Part shown: one piece after another, positions 19,866-29,377 of the stretch
How positions within the stretch are numbered: position 1 is the stretch's first letter
Layout of the letters: the number at the start of each line of letters is the position of its first letter
DNA from: Streptomyces sp. DSM 110735
GTDB taxonomy: Bacteria > Actinomycetota > Actinomycetes > Streptomycetales > Streptomycetaceae
Assembly: GCF_016482685.1 (NCBI RefSeq)
Contig: NZ_JACYHF010000010.1
Location: 1-64,000, forward strand
Direction of reading: 5' to 3'
Length of the DNA: 64,000 bases
Made by a program: the position numbers and the translations under genes
The notes under the pieces: model-generated
What the model saw: the letters and a program-made list of their open reading frames with translations, nothing else
Told to the model about the DNA's origin: nothing
Database searches by the model: none

Positions 19866-21155
19866 TCAGCGCTCCTCCACCGGGATGAAGTCGCGCTCGA
19901 CGACGCCCGTGTAGATCTGGCGCGGACGGCCGATGCGGGAGCCGGGCTCCTTGATCATCTCGGTCCACTGGGCGATCCAGCCCGGCAGGCGGCCAAGCGC
20001 GAACAGGACCGTGAACATCTCGGTCGGGAAGCCCATGGCGCGGTAGATCAGACCGGTGTAGAAGTCGACGTTCGGGTAGAGGTTGCGCGAGACGAAGTAG
20101 TCGTCGGAGAGCGCGTGCTCCTCCAGCTTCAGCGCGATGTCCAGCAGCTCGTCGGACTTGCCGAGCGCGGAGAGGACGTCATGCGCGGCAGCCTTGATGA
20201 TCTTGGCGCGCGGGTCGAAGGACTTGTACACCCGGTGGCCGAAGCCCATCAGGCGGACGCCGTCCTCCTTGTTCTTCACCTTGCGGATGAAGGAGTCGAC
20301 GTCACCGCCGTTGGCCTGGATGTCCTCCAGCATCTCCAGGACCGACTGGTTGGCGCCGCCGTGCAGCGGGCCCCACAGCGCGTTGATGCCCGCGGAGATC
20401 GAGGCGAACATGTTGGCCTGCGAGGAGCCGACCAGGCGGACCGTGGAGGTCGAGCAGTTCTGCTCGTGGTCCGCGTGCAGGATCAGCAGCTTGTCGAGCG
20501 CCGAGACGACGACCGGGTCGAGGTCGTACTCCTGCGCCGGCACCGAGAACGTCATGCGCAGGAAGTTCTCGACGTAGCCGAGGTCGTTGCGCGGGTAGAC
20601 GAACGGGTGGCCGATCGACTTCTTGTAGGCGTACGCCGCGATCGTCGGCAGCTTGGCGAGCAGGCGGATCGTGGAGAGGTCGCGCTGCTGCTCGTCGAAG
20701 GGGTTGTGGCTGTCCTGGTAGAAGGTGGACAGCGCCGAGACGACCGAGGACAGCATGGCCATCGGGTGGGCGTCGCGGGGGAAGCCCCGGTAGAAGTTCT
20801 TGACGTCCTCGTGCAGCAGGGTGTGCCGCGTGATGTCGTTCTTGAACGTCGTCAGCTCGTCGACGGTGGGCAGCTCGCCGTTGATGAGCAGGTACGCCAC
20901 CTCGAGGAAGGTGGAGCGCTCGGCGAGCTGCTCGATCGGGTAGCCGCGGTAGCGGAGGATGCCCGCCTCGCCGTCGAGGTAGGTGACGGCGGATTTGTAC
21001 GCGGCCGTGTTGCCGTAGCCGCTGTCCAGGGTGACCAGACCGGTCTGGGCGCGGAGCTTCCCGATGTCGAAGCCCTTGTCACCGACGGTGCTGTCGACCA
21101 CCGGATAGGTGTACTCGCCGTCGCCGACCCGCAGTACTACAGAGTTGTCGCTCAC
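19866..21155 (-). CDS. citA: Citrate synthase (type II)
   Basis: This is a 429-residue hexameric-type citrate synthase that condenses oxaloacetate and acetyl-CoA. Features seen are the N-terminal beta region (YTYPVVDSTVGDKGFDIGKLR), GILRYRGYPIEQLAE, HADHEQNCSTSTVRLVGSS (catalytic His), NALWGPLHGGANQ (catalytic His), GFGHRVYKSFDPRA, and NVDFYTGLIYRAMGFPTEMFT (catalytic Asp). Length equals the known family. GTG 21155 is chosen because homologs begin MSDNSVVLR; a second in-frame GTG four codons upstream (21167) overlaps the GGGAAG ribosome-binding stretch and is less likely. It is monocistronic. Confidence 0.96.
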   Translation of the reverse strand: MSDNSVVLRVGDGEYTYPVVDSTVGDKGFDIGKLRAQTGLVTLDSGYGNTAAYKSAVTYLDGEAGILRYRGYPIEQLAERSTFLEVAYLLINGELPTVDELTTFKNDITRHTLLHEDVKNFYRGFPRDAHPMAMLSSVVSALSTFYQDSHNPFDEQQRDLSTIRLLAKLPTIAAYAYKKSIGHPFVYPRNDLGYVENFLRMTFSVPAQEYDLDPVVVSALDKLLILHADHEQNCSTSTVRLVGSSQANMFASISAGINALWGPLHGGANQSVLEMLEDIQANGGDVDSFIRKVKNKEDGVRLMGFGHRVYKSFDPRAKIIKAAAHDVLSALGKSDELLDIALKLEEHALSDDYFVSRNLYPNVDFYTGLIYRAMGFPTEMFTVLFALGRLPGWIAQWTEMIKEPGSRIGRPRQIYTGVVERDFIPVEER

Positions 21156-21351
21156 GTCTTCCCTCACCGACTTAGTGCCTCATCTTCGAGGTGCCCTGAC
21201 TGTCTCTACCATCCCCCATTTGGCTCAGGAGAGTGCACTCGGGGTCGCCACTTGGCCTGTTGGCGGCACTCAGTGCCGTCAACCTGCACATCCTGCCGCC
21301 TGCGCGGACCCTGCGGAAGTGCTCTGTGACCTTCGTGACTCGTTTGATCGA

Positions 21352-23625
21352 TCATTTTTCCAGGGCGGGTTCGCGGGCGGACCTCGGGGTCAGCCGGAAG
21401 TCGAGCGCGGTGCACCGCCGTCCCGCCGAGACGGTGCGCACAGCTTGCCCGATCGCCTTGCGCGAGCCGACCAGGACGACCAGCCGCTTGGCCCGGGTGA
21501 CCGCCGTGTAGAGCAGGTTGCGCTGGAGCATGGTCCAGGCGCTGGTGGTGACCGGGATCACCACCGCCGGGTATTCACTGCCCTGCGAACGGTGGATGGT
21601 CACCGCGTAGGCGTGGGCCAGCTCGTCCAGTTCGTCGAAGTCGTATCCCACCTCCTCGTCCTCGTCGGTGCGCACCGTCAGACGCTGCTCGACCGGATCG
21701 AGGGAGGTGACCACGCCGACGGTGCCGTTGAAGACGCCGTTCTCGCCCTTGTCGTAATTGTTGCGAATCTGGGTGACCTTGTCCCCGACGCGGAAGACCC
21801 GGCCGCCGAACCGCTTCTCCGGGACGTCGGGGCGCCCCGGTGTGATCGCCTGCTGGAGCAGACCGTTGAGGGCGCCCGCGCCCGCCGGTCCCCGGTGCAT
21901 CGGCGCGAGCACCTGCACGTCGCGGCGCGGGTCGAGCCCGAAGCGGGCGGGGATACGGCGCGCGGCCACGTCCACGGTGAGCCGCCCCGCCTCCTCGGTG
22001 TCGTCCTCCACGAACAGGAAGAAGTCCTTCAGCCCGTCGGTGAGCGGATGCCGCCCGGCGTTGATCCGGTGCGCGTTGGTGACCACGCCGGACTGCTGCG
22101 CCTGGCGGAAGACGCGGGTGAGCCGGACGGCGGGCACCGGTCCGCCCTCGGCGAGCAGATCGCGCAGCACCTCCCCGGCGCCGACGCTGGGCAACTGGTC
22201 CACGTCCCCGACGAAGAGGAGGTGGGCGCCCGGGGGCACCGCCTTGACCAGCTTGTTGGCCAGCAGGAGGTCCAGCATGGACGCCTCGTCGACCACCACC
22301 AGGTCGGCGTCCAGCGGGCGTTCGCGGTCGTAGGCGGCGTCTCCTCCGGGTTTCAGCTCCAGCAGGCGGTGCACGGTGGACGCCTCGGCGCCGGTCAGCT
22401 CCGCGAGCCGTTTGGCGGCGCGTCCGGTGGGGGCGGCGAGCAGCACCTTGGCGCGCTTGGCGCGGGCCAGCTCCACGATCGAGCGCACGGTGAAAGACTT
22501 GCCGCAGCCGGGTCCGCCGGTGAGCACGGCGACCTTCTCGGTGAGCGCGAGCCGTACGGCGGCTTCCTGCTCGGGCGCGAGGTCGGCGCCGGTACGGCTC
22601 TTCAGCCAGCCGAGCGCCTTGTCCCAGGCCACGTCGCGGAAGGCGGGCATCCGGTCCTCGCCGGTGCGCAGGAGGCGCGACACCTGGGCGGCGAGGGAGA
22701 GTTCGGCACGGTGGAAGGGGACGAGGTAGACGGCGGTGACCTCCTCGCCCCCGTCGGGTCCGGGGACCTTCTCCCGTACGACGCCGGGCTCTTCCCGCTC
22801 CGGGTCCGCGAGTTCGGCCAGGCACTCGATGACCAGACCGGTGTCGACCTGGAGCAGCTTGACCGCGTCGGCGATGAGGCGTTCCTCGGGGAGGTAGCAG
22901 TGCCCCTGGTCGGTGGACTGGGACAGGGCGTACTGGAGTCCCGCCTTGACGCGTTCGGGGCTGTCGTGCGGGATGCCGACGGACTGGGCGATCTTGTCGG
23001 CGGTGAGGAAGCCGATGCCCCAGACGTCGGCGGCGAGCCGGTAGGGCTGGTTCTTCACCACCGAGATCGACGCGTCGCCGTACTTCTTGTAGATCCGCAC
23101 GGCGATGGAGGTGGAGACCTCGACGGTCTGGAGGAAGAGCATGACCTCCTTGATCGCCTTCTGTTCCTCCCAGGCGTCGGCGATCTTCCGGGTGCGCTTG
23201 GGACCGAGCCCGGGGACCTCGATGAGCCGCCCCGGCTCCTCCTCGATGATCCGCAGGGTGTCGATGCCGAAGTGCTGGGTGATCCGGTCCGCGAAGACCG
23301 GTCCGATGCCCTTGACCAGTCCGGAGCCGAGATAGCGCCGGATGCCCTGGACGGTGGCGGGCAGCACGGTCGTGTAGTTCTCGACGTGGAACTGCTTGCC
23401 GTACTGCGGGTGGGAGCCCCAGCGCCCCTCCATCCGCAGCGACTCCCCCACCTGCGCCCCGAGCAGCGCGCCGACCACGGTGAGCAGGTCGGCGCCGCCC
23501 CGTCCGGTGTCGACGCGGGCGACCGTGTAGCCCGTCTCCTCGTTGGCGTAGGTGATGCGCTCCAGCACCCCTTCGAGCTGAGCCGCGCGGTGCTCGCCGG
23601 AGGGGTTTCCCGACTGTTGGGCCAT
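21352..23625 (-). CDS. recD2: RecD2-type 5'-3' ATP-dependent DNA helicase
   Basis: This is a 757-residue SF1B helicase of the RecBC-independent RecD2 class. The N-terminal OB-like part (LEGVLERITYANEETGYTVARV) is followed by helix-hairpin-helix motifs (GLVKGIGPVFADRITQHFG, LIEVPGLGPKRTRKI). The motor has Walker A GGPGCGKSFTVRS (about 368-376), Walker B DLVVVDEASML, QLPSVGAGEVLRD (motif III), TRVFRQAQ (motif IV), and AYAVTIHRSQGSEYPAVVIP then LYTAVTRAKRLVVLVG (motifs V-VI). Length is typical. ATG 23625 opens the conserved region. It acts in genome maintenance. It is transcribed toward citA but separated by 196 bases including the citA start region. Confidence 0.94.
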   Translation of the reverse strand: MAQQSGNPSGEHRAAQLEGVLERITYANEETGYTVARVDTGRGGADLLTVVGALLGAQVGESLRMEGRWGSHPQYGKQFHVENYTTVLPATVQGIRRYLGSGLVKGIGPVFADRITQHFGIDTLRIIEEEPGRLIEVPGLGPKRTRKIADAWEEQKAIKEVMLFLQTVEVSTSIAVRIYKKYGDASISVVKNQPYRLAADVWGIGFLTADKIAQSVGIPHDSPERVKAGLQYALSQSTDQGHCYLPEERLIADAVKLLQVDTGLVIECLAELADPEREEPGVVREKVPGPDGGEEVTAVYLVPFHRAELSLAAQVSRLLRTGEDRMPAFRDVAWDKALGWLKSRTGADLAPEQEAAVRLALTEKVAVLTGGPGCGKSFTVRSIVELARAKRAKVLLAAPTGRAAKRLAELTGAEASTVHRLLELKPGGDAAYDRERPLDADLVVVDEASMLDLLLANKLVKAVPPGAHLLFVGDVDQLPSVGAGEVLRDLLAEGGPVPAVRLTRVFRQAQQSGVVTNAHRINAGRHPLTDGLKDFFLFVEDDTEEAGRLTVDVAARRIPARFGLDPRRDVQVLAPMHRGPAGAGALNGLLQQAITPGRPDVPEKRFGGRVFRVGDKVTQIRNNYDKGENGVFNGTVGVVTSLDPVEQRLTVRTDEDEEVGYDFDELDELAHAYAVTIHRSQGSEYPAVVIPVTTSAWTMLQRNLLYTAVTRAKRLVVLVGSRKAIGQAVRTVSAGRRCTALDFRLTPRSAREPALEK

Positions 23626-23776
23626 GGGGGTGACGGTATCGGTGAGGGGTGACAGGGGCGGGCTGAGCGGGCACGGAACGGCCCCGGACCGGGCGCGGAT
23701 CAAGGGCGCTCATCTGAGCGCACTTCATCACAATCCGATTTCGGCCTGCCCGAAGGGGGTTGCCGAACGCCCGTGT

Positions 23777-23819
23777 AATCGATTCCAATCCTCCGGACAC
23801 GTCGTTGAAAACGATTCCA
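23777..23819 (+). promoter_or_regulatory. Paired LacI-family operators upstream of the ribose operon
   Basis: AATCGATT (23777-23784, a perfect palindrome with the central CG typical of LacI sites) and AAAACGATT (23808-23816) both continue as CGATTCCA. The two CGATTCCA copies are 32 bases apart, about three helical turns, so a dimer pair could bind one face. They lie 20-60 bases before the regulator start, which suggests autoregulation. Confidence 0.6.
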
Positions 23820-23838
23820 CAAGGAGGTGGAGCCGTCG

Positions 23839-24933
23839 ATGGCGAGCATCAAGGACGTCGCCGCCACAGCGGGCGTCTCGGTCGCCACGGTCTCGCGCGT
23901 TCTGAACGCGCACCCGTCGGTGAGCGCGGACGCACGCACCCGCGTACTGAGCGCGGTCGCCGCGCTGGGCTACCGCCCCAACGGCGTGGCCCGTTCGCTG
24001 CGCACCGACCAGACCCACACGCTCGGGCTGGTCATCAGCGACGTGCTGAACCCGTACTTCACCGAGCTGGCCCGCTCGGTGGAGGAGGAGGCGCGCGCCC
24101 TCGGCTACAGCGTGATCATCGGCAACGCCGACGAGCGACCCGACCTCCAGGACCATCACGTACGGACCCTGCTGGACCGCAGGATCGACGGTCTCCTCGT
24201 CTCCCCCGCCGACATGGACTCCGCGCTGCTGCTCGACGCGGCCCGCGCGGGCACCCCGATGGTGTTCGTGGACCGGTGGATACCGGGCGCGCGGGCGCCG
24301 GTCGTACGAGCCGACGGACGCCGTGCCGTACGCGACCTCGTGGCGCATCTGCACCGGCTCGGGCACCGGCGGCTCGCGATCATCGCGGGTCCCGCGGCGA
24401 CCACCACCGGCAGCGAGCGGGTGGAGGCGTTCCGGGAGGCCATGGCGGCGTTCGGGCTGCCGCTGCCGGAGGAGTACATCGGCCGGGGCGACTTCCGCGC
24501 CGGCAGCGGACGGCGGATCACCGAGGGGTTCCTCGATCTGCCCGAGCCGCCCGACGTGGTGTTCGCCGCCGACAACCTGATGGCGCTCGGCGCCCTGGAC
24601 GCGATCCGGGCGCGCGGGCTGCGCGTGCCCGACGACATCGCGCTGGCCGTGTTCGACGACATCCCGTGGTTCGTGCACACCGACCCGCCCATCACCGCGA
24701 TCGCCCAGCCGACGGGCGAGCTGGGCCGGGCGGCCGTACGGGCTCTGGTGGACCGCATCGAGGGGCGGTCCGCCGACTCCCTGACCCTGCCCGCCCGGCT
24801 GGTCGTCCGCCGCTCGTGCGGCGAGTCCGCCGCCCCGGAACCCACCGGCCCGGCACCCCGCGTACCGGAACCCTCCGTCCCTCAGCCCACCACCCCCGTG
24901 TCCCCCACCCCCGTGCGAAGGAGCACACCGTGA
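23839..24933 (+). CDS. LacI-family transcriptional regulator of the ribose operon
   Basis: This is a 364-residue repressor. The N-terminal helix-turn-helix is ASIKDVAATAGVSVATVSRVLN (residues 2-23), followed by the hinge helix YRPNGVARSLRT. A periplasmic-binding-protein-like core runs from about 60 to 335 (LGLVISDVLNPYFTELARSVE, DGLLVSPAD, VVFAADNLMALGALDAIRARGLRVPDDIALAVFDD). The last 25 residues are a Pro/Thr tail. ATG 23839 is preferred to GTG 23827, which lies within the AAGGAGG ribosome-binding site (23821-23827). The stop overlaps rbsA by four bases, so regulator and transporter are cotranscribed. The effector is probably ribose or a phosphorylated derivative (inferred from the neighbours). 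Confidence 0.9.
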   Translation: MASIKDVAATAGVSVATVSRVLNAHPSVSADARTRVLSAVAALGYRPNGVARSLRTDQTHTLGLVISDVLNPYFTELARSVEEEARALGYSVIIGNADERPDLQDHHVRTLLDRRIDGLLVSPADMDSALLLDAARAGTPMVFVDRWIPGARAPVVRADGRRAVRDLVAHLHRLGHRRLAIIAGPAATTTGSERVEAFREAMAAFGLPLPEEYIGRGDFRAGSGRRITEGFLDLPEPPDVVFAADNLMALGALDAIRARGLRVPDDIALAVFDDIPWFVHTDPPITAIAQPTGELGRAAVRALVDRIEGRSADSLTLPARLVVRRSCGESAAPEPTGPAPRVPEPSVPQPTTPVSPTPVRRSTP

Positions 24934-26489
24934 GCGACCCCGAAGAACTGCTGCGCGTCGAAGGGATACGCAAGTCCTTTCCCGGCGTGATCGCGCTGGA
25001 CGGCGTCGACTTCGCGCTGCGCCGGGGCGAGGTCCATGTGCTGCTCGGGGAGAACGGCGCGGGCAAGAGCACCCTCATCAAGACCCTGTCCGGGGCGCAC
25101 ACGCCGGACGGCGGACGGATCCTGGTCGGCGGCGAGGAGGTCCGCGTGCAGAGCGCGCAGGACGCCGAGCGGCTCGGGATCGCCACGATCTACCAGGAGT
25201 TCAACCTGGTGCCCGAGCTGACCGTCGCGGAGAACATCTTCCTCGGACGGCAGCCGCGCCGGTTCGGACTCGTCGACCGCAGGCGGATGGAGGCAGACGC
25301 CGAGGAGCTGCTCGCGCGGGTCGGCGTCCAGGTCTCGCCGCGCACGCGGGTGCGTGAACTCGGCATCGCCCGGCTGCAGATGGTGGAGATCGCCAAGGCG
25401 CTCAGCCTGGACGCCCGGGTGCTGATCATGGACGAGCCCACCGCCGTGCTCACCTCCGAGGAGGTCGAGCGGCTGTTCACGCTGGTGCGCGGGCTGCGCG
25501 CGGACGGCGTCGGGATCGTGTTCATCACCCACCACCTGGAGGAGATCGCCGCCCTGGGCGACCGGGTGACCGTCCTCAGGGACGGGCGCAGCGTCGGGCA
25601 GGTCCCGGCGTCCACGCCCGAGGACGAACTCGTCCGGCTCATGGTGGGCCGCTCCATCGAGCAGCAGTATCCGCGTGAACGGCCCGAGCGGGGCGCGGCG
25701 TTGCTCTCGGTCGAGGGGCTGACCCGCGACGGCGTCTTCCACGACGTGAGCTTCGAGGTGCGCGCCGGTGAGGTCGTCGGCATCGCGGGGCTGGTCGGCG
25801 CGGGGCGTACCGAGGTGGTGCGGGCGGTGTTCGGCGCGGACCCGTACGACGCCGGTGCCGTGCGGGTCTCGGGCGCCGAGCTGCGCCGGGGCGACGTGAA
25901 CGCGGCCATGGCCGCCGGGATCGGGCTCGTGCCGGAGGACCGCAAGGGCCAGGGGCTCGTGCTCGACGCCTCCGTGGCGGAGAACCTGGGTCTGGTCACG
26001 CTGCGGTCCGCGACCCGGGCAGGGCTTGTGGACCGCAGGGGGCAGCACGAGGCGGCCGGGCGGATCGCCGGGCAGCTCGGGGTGCGCATGGCCGGGCTCG
26101 GTCAGCCGGTGCGCACGCTCTCCGGCGGCAACCAGCAGAAGGTCGTCATCGGCAAGTGGCTGCTCGCCGACACCAAGGTCCTCATCCTCGACGAGCCGAC
26201 GCGCGGTATCGACGTCGGCGCCAAGGTCGAGATCTACCAGTTGATCAACGAACTCACGGCCGCCGGTGCCGCCGTCCTGATGATCTCCAGCGATCTGCCC
26301 GAGGTGCTCGGCATGAGCGACCGGGTGCTGGTGATGGCGCAGGGGCGGATCGCGGGCGAACTGACCGCCGCCGAGGCGACGCAGGACGCGGTGATGTCCC
26401 TCGCCGTGAGCACGAGCACCACCGGTACCGACACCGACAACACCACCCCCACTCCCACTCCCGGAACGGAGGCCCCCCGTGGCAACTGA
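24930..26489 (+). CDS. rbsA: Ribose-type ABC importer ATP-binding protein
   Basis: This is a 519-residue tandem ATPase energising sugar uptake at the inner face of the membrane. The N-terminal ATPase has Walker A GENGAGKST, Walker B VLIMDEPTAVL and H-loop THHLEE. The C-terminal ATPase has the degenerate P-loop region GIAGLVGAGRTEVVRAVFG, signature LSGGNQQKV and Walker B VLILDEPTRGIDVG, as expected for the RbsA/MglA/XylG class. The start GTG 24930 follows AAGGAG and overlaps the lacI-type stop (GTGA). A Thr/Pro-rich C-terminal tail of about 25 residues overlaps the next gene by 11 bases. Confidence 0.94.
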   Translation: MSDPEELLRVEGIRKSFPGVIALDGVDFALRRGEVHVLLGENGAGKSTLIKTLSGAHTPDGGRILVGGEEVRVQSAQDAERLGIATIYQEFNLVPELTVAENIFLGRQPRRFGLVDRRRMEADAEELLARVGVQVSPRTRVRELGIARLQMVEIAKALSLDARVLIMDEPTAVLTSEEVERLFTLVRGLRADGVGIVFITHHLEEIAALGDRVTVLRDGRSVGQVPASTPEDELVRLMVGRSIEQQYPRERPERGAALLSVEGLTRDGVFHDVSFEVRAGEVVGIAGLVGAGRTEVVRAVFGADPYDAGAVRVSGAELRRGDVNAAMAAGIGLVPEDRKGQGLVLDASVAENLGLVTLRSATRAGLVDRRGQHEAAGRIAGQLGVRMAGLGQPVRTLSGGNQQKVVIGKWLLADTKVLILDEPTRGIDVGAKVEIYQLINELTAAGAAVLMISSDLPEVLGMSDRVLVMAQGRIAGELTAAEATQDAVMSLAVSTSTTGTDTDNTTPTPTPGTEAPRGN

Positions 26490-28425
26490 CACGCTCAAGA
26501 GCACGACGGGCGCGAAGGGCGCCCCGGGCGGCCTGCGCCGCCTGCTGCTCGACAACGGCGCGCTGACCGCGCTGATCGTCCTGGTCGTCGCGCTCTCCGC
26601 GCTGTCCGGCGACTTCCTGACGACGGACAACCTGCTCAACATCGGCGTCCAGGCCGCCGTGACGGCGATCCTCGCCTTCGGCGTGACCTTCGTGATCGTC
26701 TCGGCGGGCATCGACCTGTCGGTCGGCTCGGTCGCCGCGCTCACCTCGACCGTGCTCGCCTGGAGCGCGACGCAGTCCGGGATACCGGTCGTACTCGCGG
26801 TCGTCCTCGGACTCGGCACGGGTGTGGCAGCCGGTCTGGTCAACGGCTTCCTGATCGCCTACGGCAAGCTGCCGCCGTTCATCGCGACGCTCGCCATGCT
26901 GTCCGTGGCGCGCGGTCTGTCGCTGGTCATCTCCGGCGGCGTGCCCATCCCGTTCCCGGACTCCGTCTCCCACCTCGGGGACAACCTGGGCGGCAGGCTG
27001 CCCGTGCCGGTGCTCGTCATGGTGGTCATGGGGCTGCTCGCGGCGCTGATCCTCGGGCGCACCTACATCGGACGCTCGATGTACGCGATCGGCGGCAACG
27101 AGGAAGCCGCGCGCCTTTCGGGTCTGCGGGTCAAGCGGCAGAAGCTGGCCGTGTACGCGCTCTCCGGTGTCTTCGCCGCCGTCGCGGGCATCGTGCTCGC
27201 CGCCCGCCTGGGCTCGGCGCAGCCGCAGGCGGCCGACGGCTACGAGCTGGACGCCATCGCGGCTGTCGTCATCGGCGGCGCCTCGCTCGCGGGCGGCACC
27301 GGCAAGGCGTCCGGCACCTTCGTCGGCGCGCTGATCCTCGCGGTGCTGCGCAACGGACTCAACCTGCTGAACGTCTCCGCCTTCTGGCAGCAGGTCGTCA
27401 TCGGTGTCGTCATCGCGCTCGCGGTGCTGCTCGACGCGGTGCGCCGCAAGGCGGGCACGTCGCCGGTGCCCGGCGCGGGCGGTCCCAAGGGCAGGCAGGC
27501 GGCGACCTACGGGCTCGCCGCCGTGGTGACCGTGGCGATCGTCGGCGCGACCTCGTTCCTGCACAGCGGCTCCTCCGCCGCCGCCAACCCGCGCATGGGT
27601 CTGTCGCTGTCCACGCTGAACAACCCGTTCTTCGTGCAGATCCGCTCGGGCGCCCAGGCCGAGGCGCGCAAGCGGGGCATCGACCTGACCGTCACGGACG
27701 CCCAGAACGACGCCTCCCAGCAGGCAAACCAGCTCCAGAACTTCACGGGTTCGGGCTACGACGCGATCGTCGTCAACCCGGTGGACTCGGACGCCGCCGC
27801 CAACTCGGTCAAGGCGGCGGACCGGGCCAAGATCCCGGTGATCGCCGTGGACCGGGGCGTCAACAAGGCGTCCGTGGCGGCGCTGGTCGCCTCCGACAAC
27901 GTCGCCGGAGGTGAGCTGGCGGCGAAGTCGATCGCCGAGAAGCTCGGCGGCAAGGGGAAGATCGTCGTCCTCCAGGGGCAGCCGGGCACCTCCGCCGCCC
28001 GTGAGCGCGCCCAGGGCTTCGCCCAGGGGCTGAAGAACTACCCCGGCATCAAGGTGCTGGCCCAGCAGCCCGCCGACTTCGACCGGGCCAAGGGTCTGGA
28101 CGTCATGTCGAACCTGCTCCAGGCGCACCCCGACGTCCAGGGCGTCATCGCGGCCAACGACGAGATGGCCCTCGGCGCGGTCAAGGCGCTCGGCGCCAAG
28201 GCGGGCAAGTCCGTCCAGGTCGTCGGCTTCGACGGCACCCCGGACGGTCTGAGGGCCGTGAAGGACGGCACGCTGTACGCCTCGGTCGCGCAGCAGCCCA
28301 CCCAGTTGGGCCGGATCGCGGTGGACAACGCCCTCAAGGCGCTCCACGGCGGCAAGACCGCGCCGACCGTCAAGGTGCCGGTGAAGGTGGTCACCCGCGA
28401 GAACGTGGCCGGCTTCACCGGCTGA
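26479..28425 (+). CDS. rbsC: Fusion of ribose ABC permease (RbsC) and sugar-binding protein (RbsB)
   Basis: This is a 648-residue two-domain protein. Residues about 20-325 are an RbsC-type permease with 8-10 membrane segments, including FVIVSAGIDLSVGSVAAL and the conserved loop RSMYAIGGNEEAARLSGL. After another membrane helix (about 340-360, AATYGLAAVVTVAIVGATSFL), residues 372-648 are an RbsB-type periplasmic binding domain: GLSLSTLNNPFFVQIRSGAQ, YDAIVVNPVDSDAA, IPVIAVDRGVN, ANDEMALGAVKALG and VGFDGTPDG. The normally secreted lipoprotein receptor is thus tethered to the permease by a helix. The start GTG 26479 follows ACGGAGG and overlaps rbsA. Each half is full length, so it is a true fusion rather than a lost stop. 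Confidence 0.92.
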   Translation: MATDTLKSTTGAKGAPGGLRRLLLDNGALTALIVLVVALSALSGDFLTTDNLLNIGVQAAVTAILAFGVTFVIVSAGIDLSVGSVAALTSTVLAWSATQSGIPVVLAVVLGLGTGVAAGLVNGFLIAYGKLPPFIATLAMLSVARGLSLVISGGVPIPFPDSVSHLGDNLGGRLPVPVLVMVVMGLLAALILGRTYIGRSMYAIGGNEEAARLSGLRVKRQKLAVYALSGVFAAVAGIVLAARLGSAQPQAADGYELDAIAAVVIGGASLAGGTGKASGTFVGALILAVLRNGLNLLNVSAFWQQVVIGVVIALAVLLDAVRRKAGTSPVPGAGGPKGRQAATYGLAAVVTVAIVGATSFLHSGSSAAANPRMGLSLSTLNNPFFVQIRSGAQAEARKRGIDLTVTDAQNDASQQANQLQNFTGSGYDAIVVNPVDSDAAANSVKAADRAKIPVIAVDRGVNKASVAALVASDNVAGGELAAKSIAEKLGGKGKIVVLQGQPGTSAARERAQGFAQGLKNYPGIKVLAQQPADFDRAKGLDVMSNLLQAHPDVQGVIAANDEMALGAVKALGAKAGKSVQVVGFDGTPDGLRAVKDGTLYASVAQQPTQLGRIAVDNALKALHGGKTAPTVKVPVKVVTRENVAGFTG

Positions 28426-28457
28426 CGCTCCAACTCACTGCTCAGGGAGTCCTGTTC

Positions 28458-29360
28458 ATGTACGACTACGACCTGCTGGTCGTGGGCTCGGCCAACGCCG
28501 ACCTCGTGGTGGCGGTCGAGCGGCGCCCCGGCGCCGGGGAGACCGTCCTCGGCGGTGACCTCGCCGTCCACCCGGGCGGCAAGGGCGCCAACCAGGCGGT
28601 CGCCGCCGCCCGCCTCGGTGCCCGTACGGCGCTGCTCGCGCGGGTCGGCGACGACGGCCACGGACGTCTGCTCCTGGACTCCCTGCGCTCGGCCGGGGTC
28701 GCCACGGCGGGCGTCCTGACCGGGGGCGCCCCGACCGGCGTCGCCCTCATCACCGTCGACCCCTCGGGCGACAACAGCATCGTCGTCTCCCCCGGCGCCA
28801 ACGCCCGCCTCACCCCCGAGGACGTGCGCGTCGCCGAGCCGCTGCTGCGCGCGGCGCGGGTGGTGTCGGCGCAACTGGAGATCCCGCCGGAGACGGTGAC
28901 GGAGGTGGTGCGGCGCCTGCCCGAGGGCACCCGCTTCGTGCTCAACCCCTCTCCGCCGCGCCCGCTGTCGCCCGAGGTGCTTGCCGCCTGCGATCCGCTG
29001 GTCGTCAACGAGCACGAGGCCCGCGTCCTGCTGGACGGCTCCACCGAGGACCCCGCCGCTCAGGCTCGCGCGCTGCTCGCCCTCGGACCTCGGTCGGTCG
29101 TGGTGACCCTGGGCGCCGAGGGGGCGCTGGTGTGCGACGAGTCGGGTGTCCGTCTCGTGCCCCCGGTGCGGGTGAGCGCCGTCGACACCACGGGCGCCGG
29201 TGACGCCTTCACCGCCGCGCTGGCGTGGCGACTGGGCGCCGGTGCCCCTCTGGCGGAGGCGGCGGCCCACGCCGCCCGTGTGGGGGCGGTGGCGGTGACG
29301 CGCCGGGGTGCGCAGGAGTCGTACCCGACGGCGGACGAGGTGGCGGCGCTGCCGGGCTGA
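28458..29360 (+). CDS. rbsK: Ribokinase
   Basis: This is a 300-residue PfkB-family kinase that forms ribose 5-phosphate. Features are GSANADLVV at the N-terminus, signature GGKGANQAVAAARLG (about 40-54), the anion-hole/catalytic DTTGAGDAFTAAL with Asp249, and ALLALGPRSVVVTLGAEGAL near the ATP site. Length is standard. ATG 28458 follows GGGAG. It closes the lacI-rbsA-rbsCB-rbsK operon and is 32 bases after the fusion gene. No RbsD pyranase is present in the operon. Confidence 0.93.
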   Translation: MYDYDLLVVGSANADLVVAVERRPGAGETVLGGDLAVHPGGKGANQAVAAARLGARTALLARVGDDGHGRLLLDSLRSAGVATAGVLTGGAPTGVALITVDPSGDNSIVVSPGANARLTPEDVRVAEPLLRAARVVSAQLEIPPETVTEVVRRLPEGTRFVLNPSPPRPLSPEVLAACDPLVVNEHEARVLLDGSTEDPAAQARALLALGPRSVVVTLGAEGALVCDESGVRLVPPVRVSAVDTTGAGDAFTAALAWRLGAGAPLAEAAAHAARVGAVAVTRRGAQESYPTADEVAALPG

Positions 29361-29377
29361 GTCACCGCCTTGCCGAG

